A stretch of 64,000 nt of DNA from Pseudoxanthomonas winnipegensis (GCF_004283755.1 NZ_SHMH01000003.1:372001-436000); one strand, 5' to 3'. Shown: positions 27,722 through 38,566, counted from the first letter of the stretch. Translations and numbers: made by a program. The notes: generated by a model not told the origin, from the letters alone.

Positions 27722-28446
27722 TCGCGGTCCTGATCCCCGCGCATGACGAGGCCGAGGTGATCGGCCGTTGCCTGGCGTCGGTCTGCCATGCGGCGAACCA
27801 CCCGGAACTCGACGAAGCGGTCATCGTGGTCGTGGCATCGGATCGATGCATAGACGCGACGGCCGACATCGCGGCGTCCTTCGGCGCCTGCGTGATTCAG
27901 GTGCCCATGCCCGGCGGCGTCGGGCTGGCGCGCGCCACGGCGGCCGAGCGCGCCATCGCACTGGGCGCGGACTGGCTGGCCATCACCGATGCGGACTCCG
28001 AGGTGCCGAGCGACTGGCTGTTTCAGCAGCGCGCCCTGCAGACCGACGCCTTCTGCGGCGTGGTCGAAGTCAGCGACTGGCTGGACTATGCGCCCGGAAC
28101 CGCCTGCGCCTTCGAGGCCTCCGAGCCGGTGGGCGTGGATCATGGCCGCATCCACGGCGCCAACATGGGTGTGAGCGTCGCCAGCTATCTGCGCTGCGGC
28201 GGATTCTCCGACGCGACCAGCAGCGAGGATGTCGCCCTGGTCAAGGCCCTGCAGGCCTTCGGCGCCCGCATCGCCTGGTCGCCGTACCCGGTCGTGCGCA
28301 CCAGCGCCAGGCGCCAGGCCAAGGCGAGCGGCGGCTTCTCGCAGTTCCTGCAGCGGCTCGAGTTGTCCCTGATGCAGGCCCAGGCCAAGCCTTTGGCTCC
28401 CATCCACGGGCAGCCTGTGCGCAATGCGACCGAGGCCGAAGGGTAG
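27718..28446 (+). CDS. Family 2 glycosyltransferase
   Basis: The 242-aa protein is a soluble GT-A glycosyltransferase: VLIPAHDEAEVIGRCLASV at the N-terminus, the nucleotide-binding acidic residues in ASDRCIDATADIA and the DxD-like ITDADSEVP (about 91-99). Later HGANMGVSVASYLRCGGF and the acidic SSEDVALVKAL fit the acceptor region. No membrane helix is present, unlike processive NodC-type synthases. The start is GTG overlapping the methyltransferase stop. It closes the four-gene unit. Confidence 0.86.
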   Translation: MIAVLIPAHDEAEVIGRCLASVCHAANHPELDEAVIVVVASDRCIDATADIAASFGACVIQVPMPGGVGLARATAAERAIALGADWLAITDADSEVPSDWLFQQRALQTDAFCGVVEVSDWLDYAPGTACAFEASEPVGVDHGRIHGANMGVSVASYLRCGGFSDATSSEDVALVKALQAFGARIAWSPYPVVRTSARRQAKASGGFSQFLQRLELSLMQAQAKPLAPIHGQPVRNATEAEG

Positions 28447-28617
28447 CGCCGCGCTGCCATCGATTCGATTTGGCTTCTTGCAGGCGCGCGATCGAGCTTG
28501 CAGTGCCATGGCGCCGAGAGAACTGACGAGGAACGCGTAAACCCGAGGCCTTACGTGGTGTAAGGCGAGCACTTCAGCCCGTGCCGCGCCAGCAGCGCAT
28601 CGGCATGGGTCAGGCAT

Positions 28618-28917
28618 GTGCTGGCCGAGATCCGTGGCGCGCAGTTCGAGTCGGTGCGGCCGCCGAATCAGCGCGTCTGGCTGATGAACACCGTAGAAGG
28701 CGCAGCCGACGCCGTTCGACGTGGCCTGTGCTTCGGCTGGCTGCCAATCGACCTGATTCACGAGGATCTGGCCACCGGCGCGCTGGTGCCGCTGACCCTG
28801 GGCGCCGGCAGTCGGCGCGCCATTCCGCTCAATCTGTGGAAAGGAAGCAGCGAGGCCGCCGCCTCGCAGGCGGTTGCCGCACTGGCCGACCTGATCCGGA
28901 ACGGGCCTGCGGTCTGA
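28618..28917 (+). pseudogene. LysR-type regulator remnant (C-terminal third)
   Basis: The reading frame encodes about 100 residues (VRPPNQRVWLMNTVEGAADA, VRRGLCFGWLPIDLI, GALVPLTLGAGSRRAIPLNL) that match the end of a LysR substrate-binding domain. No helix-turn-helix or first half is found in the roughly 170 bp upstream, so this is a truncated relic rather than a working regulator. It lies between the glycosyltransferase operon and the tRNA-Pro gene. It could have been transcribed as an independent small protein, but nothing supports that. Confidence 0.6.
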
Positions 28918-28984
28918 CGGCCGCGCGGATCGCTTGTCGATCGATGCGCATGCGATGCGCACCCCTTGGCTGAGGCCAGACATG

Positions 28985-29008
28985 AAAAAACCGCCTCATG
29001 GGCGGCTT
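28985..29008 (-). terminator. Rho-independent terminator of tRNA-Pro
   Basis: Read leftward, AAGCCGCC-loop-GGCGG is followed by six T residues (28985-28990), 20 bp after the tRNA 3' end. Confidence 0.85.
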
Positions 29009-29024
29009 GATCAAGACCACTTGC

Positions 29025-29104
<80 letters not shown>

Positions 29105-29257
29105 AAGGAGCCGCGCATTCTAGGCAAAGGCGGGCGGGTCGGCAAGAGGGGATGTGCATCGATCTGCATCGATGGGGTTTTCGCGCGTGGCGGGCGCTGC
29201 CGCGAGCCGCGCCGGCGCATAGAATATGCGGCCCCACGTTCCGCCGGAGTCACCCGC

Positions 29258-30640
29258 TTGATCAAGCCGCGCACGCCGCCTGGCGTCATGGAGCTGCTGC
29301 CCCGTGACCAGATCGCCTTTCAGCGCATGCTGGACACGATCCGCCGCAACTACGAGCGCTTCGGCTTCCTGCCGGTGGAGACGCCGGTGTTCGAGCTGTC
29401 CGAGGTGCTGCTGACCAAATCCGGCGGCGAGACCGAGCGGCAGGTGTATTTCGCCCAGTCCACCGGCGCGCTGGCCCAGGCCAACGAGGGCCTGCCCGAG
29501 CTGGCGCTGCGCTTCGACCTGACGGTGCCGCTGGCGCGCTACGTGGCCGAGCACGAGCACGAGCTGGCCTTCCCGTTCCGGCGCTACCAGATGCAGCGCG
29601 TGTATCGCGGCGAGCGCGCCCAGCGCGGCCGGTTCCGCGAGTTCTACCAGTGCGACATCGACGTGATCGGCAAGGACGAGCTGAGCATCCGCTTCGATGC
29701 CGAGGTGCTGGCGGTGATCCACGCGGTCTTCTCCGAGCTGCAGATCGGCGCGTTCACCGTGCAGCTCAACAACCGCAAGCTGATGCGCGGCTTCTTCGAG
29801 AACCTGGGCGTGGCCGACGGCCAGGCGCAGATGCTGGTGCTGCGCGAGGTCGACAAGCTGGACAAGCGCGGCGCCGACTACGTGCGCGAGACGCTGACCG
29901 GCGAAGGCTTCGGCCTGTCGGGTGAGGTGGTCGAACAGATCCTGGCCTTCGTCGCCGTGCGCTCCACCGGCCACGACGATGCGCTGGCGCAGCTGGACCA
30001 CCTGGGGCAGGGCAGCGCGGTGTTCAACGAGGGCATCGCCGAGCTGCGCGAGGTGCTGACCCTGGTCAAGGCGCTGGGCGTGCCGGAAAGCGCGTACTGC
30101 CTGAACTTCTCCATCGCCCGCGGCCTGGACTACTACACCGGCACGGTCTACGAGACCCAGCTGGACGCCTATCCGCAGATCGGCTCGATCTGCTCGGGCG
30201 GCCGCTACGAGAACCTGGCCAGCCACTACAGCAAGTCCAGGCTGCCGGGCGTGGGCATCTCGATCGGGCTGACGCGCCTGTTCTGGCAGCTGCGCGAGGC
30301 CGGGCTGATCCAGGAAGCCGACGTCAGCAGCGTGCAGGCCCTGGTGGCGCTGATGGACGAGGCGCAGCTGCCCGATTCGCTGGACATCGCCCAGCGCCTG
30401 CGCGCCGGCGGCATCAACACCGAAGTGCAGATGGAACCGAAGAAGCTCGGCAAGCAGTTCCAGTACGCCTCGCGCGCCGGCATCCGCTTCGTCGCCCTGG
30501 CCGGTGAGGACGAACTGGCCCGCGGCGTGGTCACCGTCAAGGACCTGGTGCGCGAACTGCAGTTCGAGGTCCCGCGCGAGGAGCTGGCCACTACGCTGCG
30601 CGTGGAACTGGCGCAGGTGAGCGCGCTGGCGGGTCGCTGA
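29258..30640 (+). CDS. hisS: Histidine--tRNA ligase
   Basis: HisS charges tRNA-His. The 460-aa class II synthetase has motif 2 region [20 protein letters not shown], the histidine-A motif [12 protein letters not shown], and a C-terminal anticodon-binding domain (about 355-450). The start is TTG at 29258 with GGAG 9 nt upstream; the sequence [20 protein letters not shown] matches how related proteins begin. The internal ATG at 29288 would remove 10 conserved residues. A strong terminator follows. It is separate from the his biosynthetic operon 1.8 kb downstream. Confidence 0.94.
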   Translation: MIKPRTPPGVMELLPRDQIAFQRMLDTIRRNYERFGFLPVETPVFELSEVLLTKSGGETERQVYFAQSTGALAQANEGLPELALRFDLTVPLARYVAEHEHELAFPFRRYQMQRVYRGERAQRGRFREFYQCDIDVIGKDELSIRFDAEVLAVIHAVFSELQIGAFTVQLNNRKLMRGFFENLGVADGQAQMLVLREVDKLDKRGADYVRETLTGEGFGLSGEVVEQILAFVAVRSTGHDDALAQLDHLGQGSAVFNEGIAELREVLTLVKALGVPESAYCLNFSIARGLDYYTGTVYETQLDAYPQIGSICSGGRYENLASHYSKSRLPGVGISIGLTRLFWQLREAGLIQEADVSSVQALVALMDEAQLPDSLDIAQRLRAGGINTEVQMEPKKLGKQFQYASRAGIRFVALAGEDELARGVVTVKDLVRELQFEVPREELATTLRVELAQVSALAGR

Positions 30641-30704
30641 TCGCGCACTGCGTTGGGCCAGGCCGGCGCTGGTTGCCGGCATCGGCTGAAGCTGGAACAA
30701 GAAG

Positions 30705-30729
30705 AGGGCGCCGTCGGCGCCCTTTTCCT
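30705..30729 (+). terminator. Rho-independent terminator of hisS
   Basis: An 8-bp stem AGGGCGCC/GGCGCCCT with loop GTC is followed by TTTTCCTTT, 65 bp after the hisS stop. Confidence 0.88.
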
Positions 30730-30789
30730 TTAGCGAAGTGGCCGCGCTCGGTGGGAGCAACCGTCTCTCAGATCAAGCCGCAGCCTCCT

Positions 30790-30864
30790 TGTAGAGCGGA
30801 GCTTGCTCCGCTGGGGCTTGCCGATGATCCGGTCGAAACGCAGCGGAGCAAGCTCCGCTCTACA
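30790..30864. repeat. Dispersed inverted repeat TGTAGAGCGGAGC ... GCTCCGCTCTACA (copy 1)
   Basis: Arms of about 22 bases (TGTAGAGCGGAGCTTGCTCC and complement) flank a variable centre. A second copy lies at 42111-42186. In both places the element sits directly beside a GTGGGAGCCGCC element. Confidence 0.9.
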
Positions 30865-30865
30865 G

Positions 30866-30985
30866 GTAGGAGCCGCCCTTGTGGCCTTTTCGGCCAATGG
30901 CGGCGATGGGGCTCTACCGAAAAAATGTCAGCTTCAGGATGAGGCCTTGTCGGGAAAGCCTCATCGCCGCCATGGCGGCTCCCAC
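30866..30985. repeat. Dispersed inverted repeat GTGGGAGCCGCC family (extended copy 2)
   Basis: Begins GTAGGAGCCGCC and ends GGCGGCTCCCAC, with a longer centre including a GTGGCCTTTTCGGCCAATGG segment that is also recognisable in the copy inside hisIE. Together with the neighbouring element it fills the space between hisS and the leftward hypothetical gene. Confidence 0.85.
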
Positions 30986-31009
30986 AGAGGCATCGGGCAT
31001 CAAGTGCGA

Positions 31010-32278
31010 TCAGTCCTTGCTGCCCGCCGGCGGCATCAGCCCATGGCGGCGCAGCATCTCGATCAGCGCAAGGCGTCTGTCGGGGACGTTCCGGAACGCG
31101 CCGCTGGCCTGGTCCACGACCTTGCCGTCCCGGACGATGGCATAGGTCGGCATGCGCCAGGCGGGCAAGAGCGTCCAGTCGCTGCGCTGGGTGATGAGGT
31201 ACATCGGTGTGCCGGGGAATTTCGCATTCCAGCCCTTCCAGGCGTCGAGGTCTTCCACGCCCGGTGGCTGGCCGAGCCAATGCGCATGCCTGGCGAAGAC
31301 CGGGCCCAGTTCTGGATCGGCCGCGATGTCCTGCGCCGCATCCACGGAGAAGTGGCAGCCGGCGAGGACCAGGATCTGCGTCTGGGCCAGGTCGGCGGAT
31401 TCGGCGTCCATGCGGGTCGCATCGGCGGACAGGCGCCACCAACGCGGGCCGGTGGGCAGGGCATCGGCGGGCGTGCCGACGGCGGGGATCGAGGCCAAGG
31501 CGATGGTGGGATGCTGCGTGGCCAGCGCGCGCGCATCGTCGAGCTTCCCTGAGGCCAACAAGGCGCGCTGCGCATCCTGAATCAACGAACCGCGTTCCAT
31601 CCCGCGCTGCTCGAGCAGAACCAGCAGCGCGAGCAGATCCTGGGTCGCCGACTGATCGCTGCCGCTCCCGGCAGCGTTGGCCGCGGCGCGGGCGAGCAGC
31701 AGGAGGTCTGGATCGGTCAGCTTGTCGGCCTGCTCGACCAGCGTCTTGGGAAACAGTTGGCGATAAAGGGCGTCCATGTGCCGCGCACGCGTCAACGCAT
31801 CGCCTTCCGCAACAGCGCCGGTCATCTCGATGTACTGCGTGTAGCGCTGATCGATGTCGCTCGGGGTCTTGCGATCCCCGCGCCATGCGGGCGGGACGGG
31901 ATCGGTCCTGAGCGTGGTGGCGATCGGGTCGTCGCCCAGGCCGAGAAGGGTGAGCACCGCCTGGGCCTGCGCCTGATCCAGCTCCCAGGTCAGGTCCTCG
32001 AACGGCAGGGACACGACGCCGCGTTCCCCGTAACCCAGTCCCGCCAGGAAGCGTTGCCGGCCACCGGCGCTGAACGCGTCCAGCGGGCTGGGGTTGCCCC
32101 GGTGGCCCCTGAGCCAGGCATCGAGCTTGGCGCGGCTGTCCAGAGGCGGCCGCACGTCCGCCGGTGCCTCGGGCGCAGCCGCGACGCTGGGCTCGGGCAT
32201 GCGGGCGGATGCCCCGAGACTGCACAGGACTCCGGCTACCAGCGCGGCGGCAAGGGCGGCGGAGCGAAGGACGGGCAT
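31010..32278 (-). CDS. Exported hypothetical protein, 422 aa, thioredoxin-like C-terminus
   Basis: The protein has a signal peptide (MPVLRSAALAAALVAGVLC, cleavage near ASA) and no further membrane segment. The C-terminal ~140 residues have a thioredoxin-like pattern: TQILVLAGCHFSVDAAQDI, then a cis-Pro-like MPTYAIVRDGKVVDQASG. The CxxC motif is replaced by a single Cys (GCHFS), so it is not a normal disulfide oxidoreductase. The middle part is Leu/Ala-rich and helical. Function unknown; location periplasmic by inference. Confidence 0.6.
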   Translation of the reverse strand: MPVLRSAALAAALVAGVLCSLGASARMPEPSVAAAPEAPADVRPPLDSRAKLDAWLRGHRGNPSPLDAFSAGGRQRFLAGLGYGERGVVSLPFEDLTWELDQAQAQAVLTLLGLGDDPIATTLRTDPVPPAWRGDRKTPSDIDQRYTQYIEMTGAVAEGDALTRARHMDALYRQLFPKTLVEQADKLTDPDLLLLARAAANAAGSGSDQSATQDLLALLVLLEQRGMERGSLIQDAQRALLASGKLDDARALATQHPTIALASIPAVGTPADALPTGPRWWRLSADATRMDAESADLAQTQILVLAGCHFSVDAAQDIAADPELGPVFARHAHWLGQPPGVEDLDAWKGWNAKFPGTPMYLITQRSDWTLLPAWRMPTYAIVRDGKVVDQASGAFRNVPDRRLALIEMLRRHGLMPPAGSKD

Positions 32279-32376
32279 GGCGGACTCCTTGTCGCGAATC
32301 GGCCGGGTGGGCCGGGTTCCCGAGCCAGATCCTAGCGCGGCCGGGGAGGGGGTTCATCGTACGGCCGGGCGGCGGG

Positions 32377-32430
32377 TTGTCCTGATCCGTGTGAATGTGC
32401 TAATGTGATAGCGCGTTAATACATTGAGAC
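32377..32430 (+). promoter_or_regulatory. his operon promoter and possible operator
   Basis: TTGTCC (32377-32382) and TAATGT (32401-32406) form a -35/-10 pair with an 18-bp spacer, 28 bp before the regulator ATG. AATGT and ACATT arms (from 32402 to 32425) form an inverted repeat overlapping the predicted -10 and transcription start, a plausible operator for the TrpR-like protein encoded first in the operon. No histidine-rich attenuator leader is visible. Confidence 0.5.
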
Positions 32431-32434
32431 ATCC

Positions 32435-32758
32435 ATGAAGCGCCGCACCGAGACCGACGAGAAGACCACCAGCCTGGCCCAGCAGTCGCTGGCGCGCGCG
32501 CTGGCGGGTCTGACCAAGCCGGAGGAAGTGCGCGCGTTCCTGGTCGATCTGTGCACGCCCGCCGAGCTGGAAGCCATGGCCGATCGCTGGCGCGTGGTGC
32601 CGCTGCTGCTCAAGGGCGTGCCCTACCGCGAGATCCACGAGCTGACCGAGGTCAGCGTCACCACCATCGGGCGCGTGGCGCGCACGCTGGAAACCGGCAC
32701 CGGCGGCTATGCCGCCGCCCTGCGCCGCCAGCAGTCGCGCACCACCGCCTCTCACTGA
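32435..32758 (+). CDS. hisR: TrpR/YerC-family regulator at head of his operon
   Basis: The 107-aa protein matches the YerC/YecD (TrpR-like) family: [39 protein letters not shown] and the recognition helix region [15 protein letters not shown]. In this bacterial group such a gene precedes hisG, and a repressor role in histidine control has been proposed. It lies 11 bp upstream of hisG. The symbol is by position and family; histidine as effector is inferred. Confidence 0.82.
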   Translation: MKRRTETDEKTTSLAQQSLARALAGLTKPEEVRAFLVDLCTPAELEAMADRWRVVPLLLKGVPYREIHELTEVSVTTIGRVARTLETGTGGYAAALRRQQSRTTASH

Positions 32759-32769
32759 AGTTCTCTGCC

Positions 32770-33684
32770 ATGCCTCCCATCGTTGCCAACGCGACGCGCG
32801 ACCGTCTGCGCATCGCCATCCAGAAATCCGGCCGCCTGGCCGACCCGGCGCGCAGCCTGCTGGCCGCCTGCGGCCTGAGCTGGCGCGAGAGCCGCGACAA
32901 GCTGTTCTGCTACGGCGAATCCCTGCCCGTGGACCTGCTGCTGGTGCGCGACGACGACATCCCCGGCCTGATCGCCGATGGGGTGTGCGACTACGGCATC
33001 GTCGGCCGCAACGAGCTGGACGAGCAGGCCAATGCGCGCCTGGAGATCGGCCTGTCGCCGGCGTATCGCGAGGTGCGTCGGCTGGGCTTCGGCGGCTGCC
33101 GGCTGATGCTGGCCATCCCGGAGAGCTGGGAATGGCAGGGCGCGCAGCAGCTGCAGGGCCTGCGTATCGCCACCAGCTATGCGGCGATCCTGCGCCAGTG
33201 GCTGTCCGCGCGCGGCGTGGAGGCCGCGGTGGTCGAGCTGTCCGGTTCGGTCGAGATCGCGCCCAAGCTCGATACCGCCGATCTGATCTGCGACCTGGTC
33301 TCCAGCGGCGCGACGCTGAAGGCCAACCAGCTCAAGCCGGTGGAGACCCTGCTGGAAAGCGAGGCCGTGCTGGCCGGGCCGGTGCGCGGCTTCAACGATG
33401 CGCGCGCCGACCTGTCGGCGATGCTGCTGCGGCGCATGGACGGCGTGCTCAAGCTCAAGGACAGCAAGCTGCTGATGTTCCGCGCCGCGCCCGACACCGT
33501 GCCCGCGCTGAGCCGCCTGCTGGCCGATGCCGAGCCGCTGGTGCAGCTGCCCGGCGAACACGCCGAGGGCATCTCGCTGCAGACCATGTGCCACACGGCC
33601 ATCAGCTGGCAGCAGCTGGAGGAACTCGAACGCGCCGGCGCGCGCGGCCTGATGGTGCTGTCGGTGGAGCGCTCGCTGGCATGA
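32770..33684 (+). CDS. hisG: ATP phosphoribosyltransferase
   Basis: HisG starts histidine biosynthesis by joining ATP and PRPP. The 304-aa length is the long form with a C-terminal ACT-like regulatory domain (about 225-300), so no HisZ is needed. Segments [26 protein letters not shown] and [18 protein letters not shown] match the family; the last holds the PRPP site. ATGA overlap with hisD. Confidence 0.96.
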   Translation: MPPIVANATRDRLRIAIQKSGRLADPARSLLAACGLSWRESRDKLFCYGESLPVDLLLVRDDDIPGLIADGVCDYGIVGRNELDEQANARLEIGLSPAYREVRRLGFGGCRLMLAIPESWEWQGAQQLQGLRIATSYAAILRQWLSARGVEAAVVELSGSVEIAPKLDTADLICDLVSSGATLKANQLKPVETLLESEAVLAGPVRGFNDARADLSAMLLRRMDGVLKLKDSKLLMFRAAPDTVPALSRLLADAEPLVQLPGEHAEGISLQTMCHTAISWQQLEELERAGARGLMVLSVERSLA

Positions 33685-35012
33685 ACGCGAATCTCCGCCC
33701 CGAATCCCCCAACGCGCAGCGCATCGTCTGGAACGCGCTGGATGCCCAGGCCCAGGCGCAGACCCTGGAGCGCCCGGCCCAGACCGTGGCCGAGCAGACC
33801 CGCCGCACCGTCGCCGCGCTGATCGACGAGGTGCGCAGCGGTGGCCTGGAAGCGCTGCGCGCGATCACCCAGCGCTTCGACAGCGCCGCGCCGGCCTCCT
33901 TCGAAGTCGGCGAGGACCAATTCGCGGCTGCCGAAGCCGCCATCGACCCGGCGCTGAAGCAGGCCATGGTCGAGGCCGCCGCGCGCATCACCGCCTTCCA
34001 CAAGGCCGGCATGGCGCAGCCGTATGCGGTGGAGACCGCGCCGGGCGTGGTCTGCGAACGCGTGATCCGCCCGATCGGCCGGGTCGGCCTGTATGTGCCG
34101 GCCGGCAGCGCGCCGCTGCCCTCGACCGCGCTGATGCTCGGCGTGCCTGCCCAGCTGGCCGGCTGCCGCGAGGTGGTGCTGTGCACGCCGCCGCGCAAGG
34201 ACGGCACCGCCGATCCGGCCGTGCTGGTCGCCGCGCGCCTGACCGGCGTGAACCGGGTGTTCGTGCTCGGCGGCGCCCAGGCCATCGCCGCAATGGCCTA
34301 CGGCGCCGGGCCGGTGCCGGCCTGCGACAAGCTGTTCGGCCCGGGCAACAGCTATGTCACCGAAGCCAAGCAGCAGGTCGCGCAGAGCGGTGCGGCCGCC
34401 ATCGACATGCCGGCCGGCCCGTCGGAGGTGCTGGTGATCGCCGATGCCGGCGCCAATGCCGACTTCGTCGCCGCCGATCTGCTGTCGCAGGCCGAGCACG
34501 GTCCGGATTCGCAGGTTTTGCTGCTGTCCGACGATGCCGGCCTGCTGGATCGCGTCGAGGCCGCGCTGGCCACGCAGCTGGCCGCGCTGCCGCGGGCGGA
34601 CATCGCGCGCCGCGCGCTGTCGGCCTCGCGCCTGGTCCAGGTGCGGACGCTGGAGGAGGCCTTCGCCATCAGCAACCGCTACGCGCCCGAGCACCTGATC
34701 CTGGCCCTGCGCGAACCGCGCGTGTGGCTGCCCAGGGTCGAGGCGGCAGGTTCGGTGTTCCTGGGCGACTACACGCCCGAGGCGCTGGGCGACTACTGCA
34801 GCGGCACCAACCACGTGCTGCCCACCAGCGGCGCGGCGCGCGCCTATAGCGGCGTGTCCGTGGCCAGCTTCCAGAACTTCGTCAGCGTGCAGTCGGCCAG
34901 TGCGGCGGGCATCCTGGCGATCGGGCCCTCCGCGGTGACCCTGGCCGAGGCCGAGAGCCTGGAGGCGCACGCCAACGCCGTGCGTCTGCGCCTGGCGGAG
35001 GCGGCCCGATGA
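33681..35012 (+). CDS. hisD: Histidinol dehydrogenase
   Basis: HisD carries out the last two NAD-dependent oxidations from histidinol to histidine. The 443-aa protein shows [62 protein letters not shown] (zinc ligands) and YAPEHL. It overlaps hisG and hisC by 4 nt each. Confidence 0.97.
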   Translation: MNANLRPESPNAQRIVWNALDAQAQAQTLERPAQTVAEQTRRTVAALIDEVRSGGLEALRAITQRFDSAAPASFEVGEDQFAAAEAAIDPALKQAMVEAAARITAFHKAGMAQPYAVETAPGVVCERVIRPIGRVGLYVPAGSAPLPSTALMLGVPAQLAGCREVVLCTPPRKDGTADPAVLVAARLTGVNRVFVLGGAQAIAAMAYGAGPVPACDKLFGPGNSYVTEAKQQVAQSGAAAIDMPAGPSEVLVIADAGANADFVAADLLSQAEHGPDSQVLLLSDDAGLLDRVEAALATQLAALPRADIARRALSASRLVQVRTLEEAFAISNRYAPEHLILALREPRVWLPRVEAAGSVFLGDYTPEALGDYCSGTNHVLPTSGAARAYSGVSVASFQNFVSVQSASAAGILAIGPSAVTLAEAESLEAHANAVRLRLAEAAR

Positions 35013-36112
35013 GCGCGCCCGATCCGATGCCCCGCGATCCGCTCGACCTGGTCCGCCCGGACCTGCGCGGATTCGGCGGCTACAAGTCCGCCCGCACCGA
35101 AGCCCTGCGCGGCGATGTCTGGCTCAACGCCAACGAGAGCGCCTGGAGCAATCCGGCCGACGCCAGCGCGACCTCGCGCCGCTATCCCGATCCGCAGCCG
35201 GCCGCGCTGAAGGCCGCACTGTCCGGCCTATACGGCTGCGCGCCGGAGGAACTGCTGATCGGCCGCGGCAGCGACGAGGCCATCGATCTGCTGGTGCGCA
35301 CGCTGTGCGTGGCCGGGCGCGATGCGGTGGTCGTCACCCCGCCGGTGTTCGGCATGTACGCGGTCAGCGCGCGCCTGCAGGATGCGCGGCTGATCGAGGC
35401 GCCGCTGGTCGACGGGCCTGACGGCTTCGCGCCGGATTTCGACGCGATCGCGCAGGCGGTGCTGGAGCAGGGCGCCAAGCTCGTGTTCCTGTGCTCGCCG
35501 GCCAACCCGACCGGCGCTTCGATCCCGCTGGCCGAGATCGAGGCGCTGCTGCAGCGCCTGCAGGGCCGCGCGCTGGTGGTGGTCGATGAGGCTTACGGCG
35601 AGTTCTCGGAAGTGCCCTCGGCGCTGACCCTGCGGGCGCGCTATCAGGAAGTGGCCGTGCTGCGCACGCTGTCCAAGGCCCACGCCCTGGCCGCCGCGCG
35701 CGTGGGCGTGGTGATCGCCGATGCGCGCCTGGTGGCCGTGCTGCGCGCCTGCCAGGCGCCGTATCCGGTGCCCACGCCGTGCGCGGAGCTGGCCGTGGCT
35801 GGGCTGTCGCCGGCCGCCCTGGCGGCCACGCGCGCGCGCATCGCCACGGTGATCGAGGAGCGCGCGCGGCTGGCCGCGGCGCTGTCGGTCCTGCCCGGCG
35901 TGCGCCGCGTGTACGCCTCCGACGCCAACTTCCTCCTGGTGCGCTTCGACGATGCGCAAGGCGCTTTCGGCGCGCTGCTGGCCGCCGGCATCGTGGTGCG
36001 CGACCAGCGCGCCGCGCCGCAGCTGGGCGATGCGCTGCGCATCACCATCGGCGCGCCCGAGCAGAACGCCCGCGTCCTGGCCGCGCTCAATGCGCAGGCG
36101 GTGGCCGCATGA
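35009..36112 (+). CDS. hisC: Histidinol-phosphate aminotransferase
   Basis: HisC transaminates imidazole acetol phosphate with glutamate. The 367-aa fold-type I PLP enzyme has [11 protein letters not shown] at the N-terminus, [14 protein letters not shown] region [34 protein letters not shown] and the PLP-lysine segment [15 protein letters not shown]. Overlaps hisD and hisB by ATGA. Confidence 0.96.
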   Translation: MSAPDPMPRDPLDLVRPDLRGFGGYKSARTEALRGDVWLNANESAWSNPADASATSRRYPDPQPAALKAALSGLYGCAPEELLIGRGSDEAIDLLVRTLCVAGRDAVVVTPPVFGMYAVSARLQDARLIEAPLVDGPDGFAPDFDAIAQAVLEQGAKLVFLCSPANPTGASIPLAEIEALLQRLQGRALVVVDEAYGEFSEVPSALTLRARYQEVAVLRTLSKAHALAAARVGVVIADARLVAVLRACQAPYPVPTPCAELAVAGLSPAALAATRARIATVIEERARLAAALSVLPGVRRVYASDANFLLVRFDDAQGAFGALLAAGIVVRDQRAAPQLGDALRITIGAPEQNARVLAALNAQAVAA

Positions 36113-37185
36113 GCCAGAAGATCCTCTTCGTCGACCGCGACGGCACCCTGATCGAGGAGCCGGCCGACTTCCAGATCGACGCCTACGAGAAGCTGCGCTT
36201 CGTCAAGGGTGTGATCCCGGCGCTGCTGAAGCTGCGCGATGCCGGCTTCCAGTTCGTTATCGTCACCAACCAGGACGGGCTGGGCAGCGAAGCCTATCCG
36301 CGCGAACGTTTCGACGGCCCCAACGATCTGATGCTGCAGATCTTCGAAAGCCAGGGCATCACCTTCCGCGAGGTACTGGTGGACTGCAGCTGGCCGGCCG
36401 ACAACGCGCCCACGCGCAAGCCCGGCCTGGGCCTGGTGATGCACTACCTGCGCGATCGCGGCATCGACCTGGACGGCTCGGCCATGGTCGGCGATCGCGA
36501 GACCGACATCCGCTTCGCCGAGAACCTGGGCATCCGCGGCTTCCAGCTCAAGACCGCGCAGTTCGGCGGGGAGTGGGACTGGGCCGGCATCGCCCATGCG
36601 CTGGCCGACAAGCCGCGCACGGCGCGTGTGCGGCGCAAGACCAAGGAGACCGACATCCTGGTCGAGCTCGACCTGGACAAGGTGGCCGAGCCGAAGATCC
36701 ACACCGGCCTGCCGTTCTTAGACCACATGCTCGAGCAGATCGGCAAGCACGGCGGCTTCGCGCTGCAGATCCAGACCACCGGCGATCTGCACATCGACGA
36801 GCACCACACCATCGAGGACACCGCGCTGGCGCTCGGCGAGGCGTTGAGGCAGGCGCTGGGCGACAAGCGCGGCATCGGCCGCTACGGCTTCACCCTGCCG
36901 ATGGACGAATGCCTGGTCAGCGCGGCGCTGGACTTCTCCGGGCGGCCGTACCTGGTGTTCGACGGCGCGTTCAAGCGCGAGCGCGTGGGCGACATGCCGA
37001 CCGAGCTGGTGCCGCATTTCTTCCGCTCGCTGTGCGATGCGGCCGGGCTCAACCTTAACCTGCAGGTGCGCGGCGACAACGACCATCACCAGGTCGAGGG
37101 CTGCTTCAAGGCGCTGGCGCGCGCGCTGCGCCAGGCGATCCGGCGCGAAGGCTCCGAGCTGCCCTCGACCAAGGGGGCGCTGTGA
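36109..37185 (+). CDS. hisB: Bifunctional histidinol-phosphatase / imidazoleglycerol-phosphate dehydratase
   Basis: The N-terminal HAD domain (about 1-165) has [28 protein letters not shown] and VGDRETDI. The C-terminal dehydratase domain (about 170-358) has the Mn-binding [27 protein letters not shown] and [19 protein letters not shown]. This fused gammaproteobacterial form catalyses two non-consecutive steps. Overlaps hisC by ATGA and hisH by GTGA. Confidence 0.97.
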   Translation: MSQKILFVDRDGTLIEEPADFQIDAYEKLRFVKGVIPALLKLRDAGFQFVIVTNQDGLGSEAYPRERFDGPNDLMLQIFESQGITFREVLVDCSWPADNAPTRKPGLGLVMHYLRDRGIDLDGSAMVGDRETDIRFAENLGIRGFQLKTAQFGGEWDWAGIAHALADKPRTARVRRKTKETDILVELDLDKVAEPKIHTGLPFLDHMLEQIGKHGGFALQIQTTGDLHIDEHHTIEDTALALGEALRQALGDKRGIGRYGFTLPMDECLVSAALDFSGRPYLVFDGAFKRERVGDMPTELVPHFFRSLCDAAGLNLNLQVRGDNDHHQVEGCFKALARALRQAIRREGSELPSTKGAL

Positions 37186-37784
37186 CCGCGCTGGCCCTGA
37201 TCGATGCCGGCGGCGCCAACATCGGCTCGGTGCGCTATGCGCTGGGCCGGCTGGGCGTGGAGGCGCAGCTGACCACCGATGCGCAGGTGATCCGCAGCGC
37301 GCAGCGGGTGATCCTGCCTGGCGTCGGCGCGGCGGCGCAGGTGATGGCGCGGCTGCGCGAACTGGACCTGATCGACACGCTACGCTCGCTGGAGGCGCCG
37401 CTGCTGGGCGTGTGCGTGGGCATGCAGGTGCTGTTCGAACATTCCGAAGAGGACGACACCCCGTGCCTGGGCCTGCTGGCCGGCCGCGTCGGCAAGCTGC
37501 CCGTGGCCGACGGCATCCGCGTGCCGCACATGGGCTGGAACACGCTCACCCCGACGCGCGCGGCCTCGCTGACCGCCGGCATCGGCGCGCAGGACCAGGC
37601 CTACTTCGTGCACAGCTACGCCGCGCCGGTCGGCGAGGACTGCCTGAGCACGACCACGCACGGCCAGACCTTCGCGGCGGTGGTGCAGCGCGGCCGCGTG
37701 GCCGGCGCGCAGTTCCACCCCGAGCGCTCGGCCGCCACCGGCGCGCGCCTGCTGCATAACTTCATCGAATACGGCCTGGCCTGA
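37182..37784 (+). CDS. hisH: Imidazole glycerol phosphate synthase, glutaminase subunit
   Basis: HisH supplies ammonia from glutamine to HisF. The 200-aa class I amidotransferase has the nucleophile Cys in [18 protein letters not shown] and the His-Glu dyad in GAQFHPERS. It starts at GTG overlapping the hisB stop, and its TGA overlaps the hisA ATG by one base. Confidence 0.96.
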   Translation: MTALALIDAGGANIGSVRYALGRLGVEAQLTTDAQVIRSAQRVILPGVGAAAQVMARLRELDLIDTLRSLEAPLLGVCVGMQVLFEHSEEDDTPCLGLLAGRVGKLPVADGIRVPHMGWNTLTPTRAASLTAGIGAQDQAYFVHSYAAPVGEDCLSTTTHGQTFAAVVQRGRVAGAQFHPERSAATGARLLHNFIEYGLA

Positions 37785-38566
37785 TGCCCGCGCCCGCACC
37801 TTGGCTCATGACCTCCGACTCTTCCTTCCAGCTCTATCCCGCCATCGACGTGCGCGGCGGGCGCGTGGTGCGCCTGGCCCAGGGCGACTACGACCGCGAA
37901 ACCACCTACGGCGACGATCCCTTGGCTGCCGCGAGAGGCTATGCCGACCAGGGCGCGCGCTGGCTGCATCTGGTCGATCTGGATGCGGCGCGCGCCGGCG
38001 GCTACACCCTGGCGCCGCTGCTGCGGGCGCTGCGCCAGACCACCGGCCTGCAGGTGCAGACCGGCGGCGGCGTGCGCGGGCGCAGCGATGTGCTCGCACT
38101 GCTGGAGGCGGGCGCGACGCGCGTGGTGATCGGCTCGCTGGCGGTGCGCGCACCGCTCGAGATGCTGAGCTGGCTGGCCGAGTTCGGCCCCGAGCGCATC
38201 ACCGTGGCGCTGGACGCGCGCCAGGACGCGGCGGGCGTATGGCAGCTGCCGATCCACGGCTGGACCGAGGGCTCGGGCGTGGCCCTGGACGAACTCGCCG
38301 TGCGCTATGCCGACGCCGGCCTGCAGCAGCTGCTGTGCACCGACATCGCCCGTGACGGCATGCTGAGCGGCCCCAACTTCGCCCTCTACCGGCACCTGGT
38401 CGCGTTGCTGCCCGGCGTGCAGGTGCAGGCCTCCGGTGGCGTGCATGCGGTCGGCGACGTGCGCGAGGCCAAGCTTGCCGGCTGCGGCGGCATCGTACTG
38501 GGCCGCGCGCTGCTGGAAGGCCGCTTCACGCTGGAACAGGCCTTCGCGGAGGCCGCCTCATGCTGA
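37784..38566 (+). CDS. hisA: ProFAR isomerase (phosphoribosylformimino-AICAR-P isomerase)
   Basis: HisA is a beta-alpha barrel isomerase. [35 protein letters not shown] and the C-terminal phosphate site [11 protein letters not shown] are visible. Two starts are possible: ATG 37784 in a TGATG overlap with hisH (260 aa), or ATG 37808 (252 aa), closer to the usual N-terminus. I list the coupled start. It overlaps hisF by 7 nt. Confidence 0.94.
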   Translation: MPAPAPWLMTSDSSFQLYPAIDVRGGRVVRLAQGDYDRETTYGDDPLAAARGYADQGARWLHLVDLDAARAGGYTLAPLLRALRQTTGLQVQTGGGVRGRSDVLALLEAGATRVVIGSLAVRAPLEMLSWLAEFGPERITVALDARQDAAGVWQLPIHGWTEGSGVALDELAVRYADAGLQQLLCTDIARDGMLSGPNFALYRHLVALLPGVQVQASGGVHAVGDVREAKLAGCGGIVLGRALLEGRFTLEQAFAEAASC

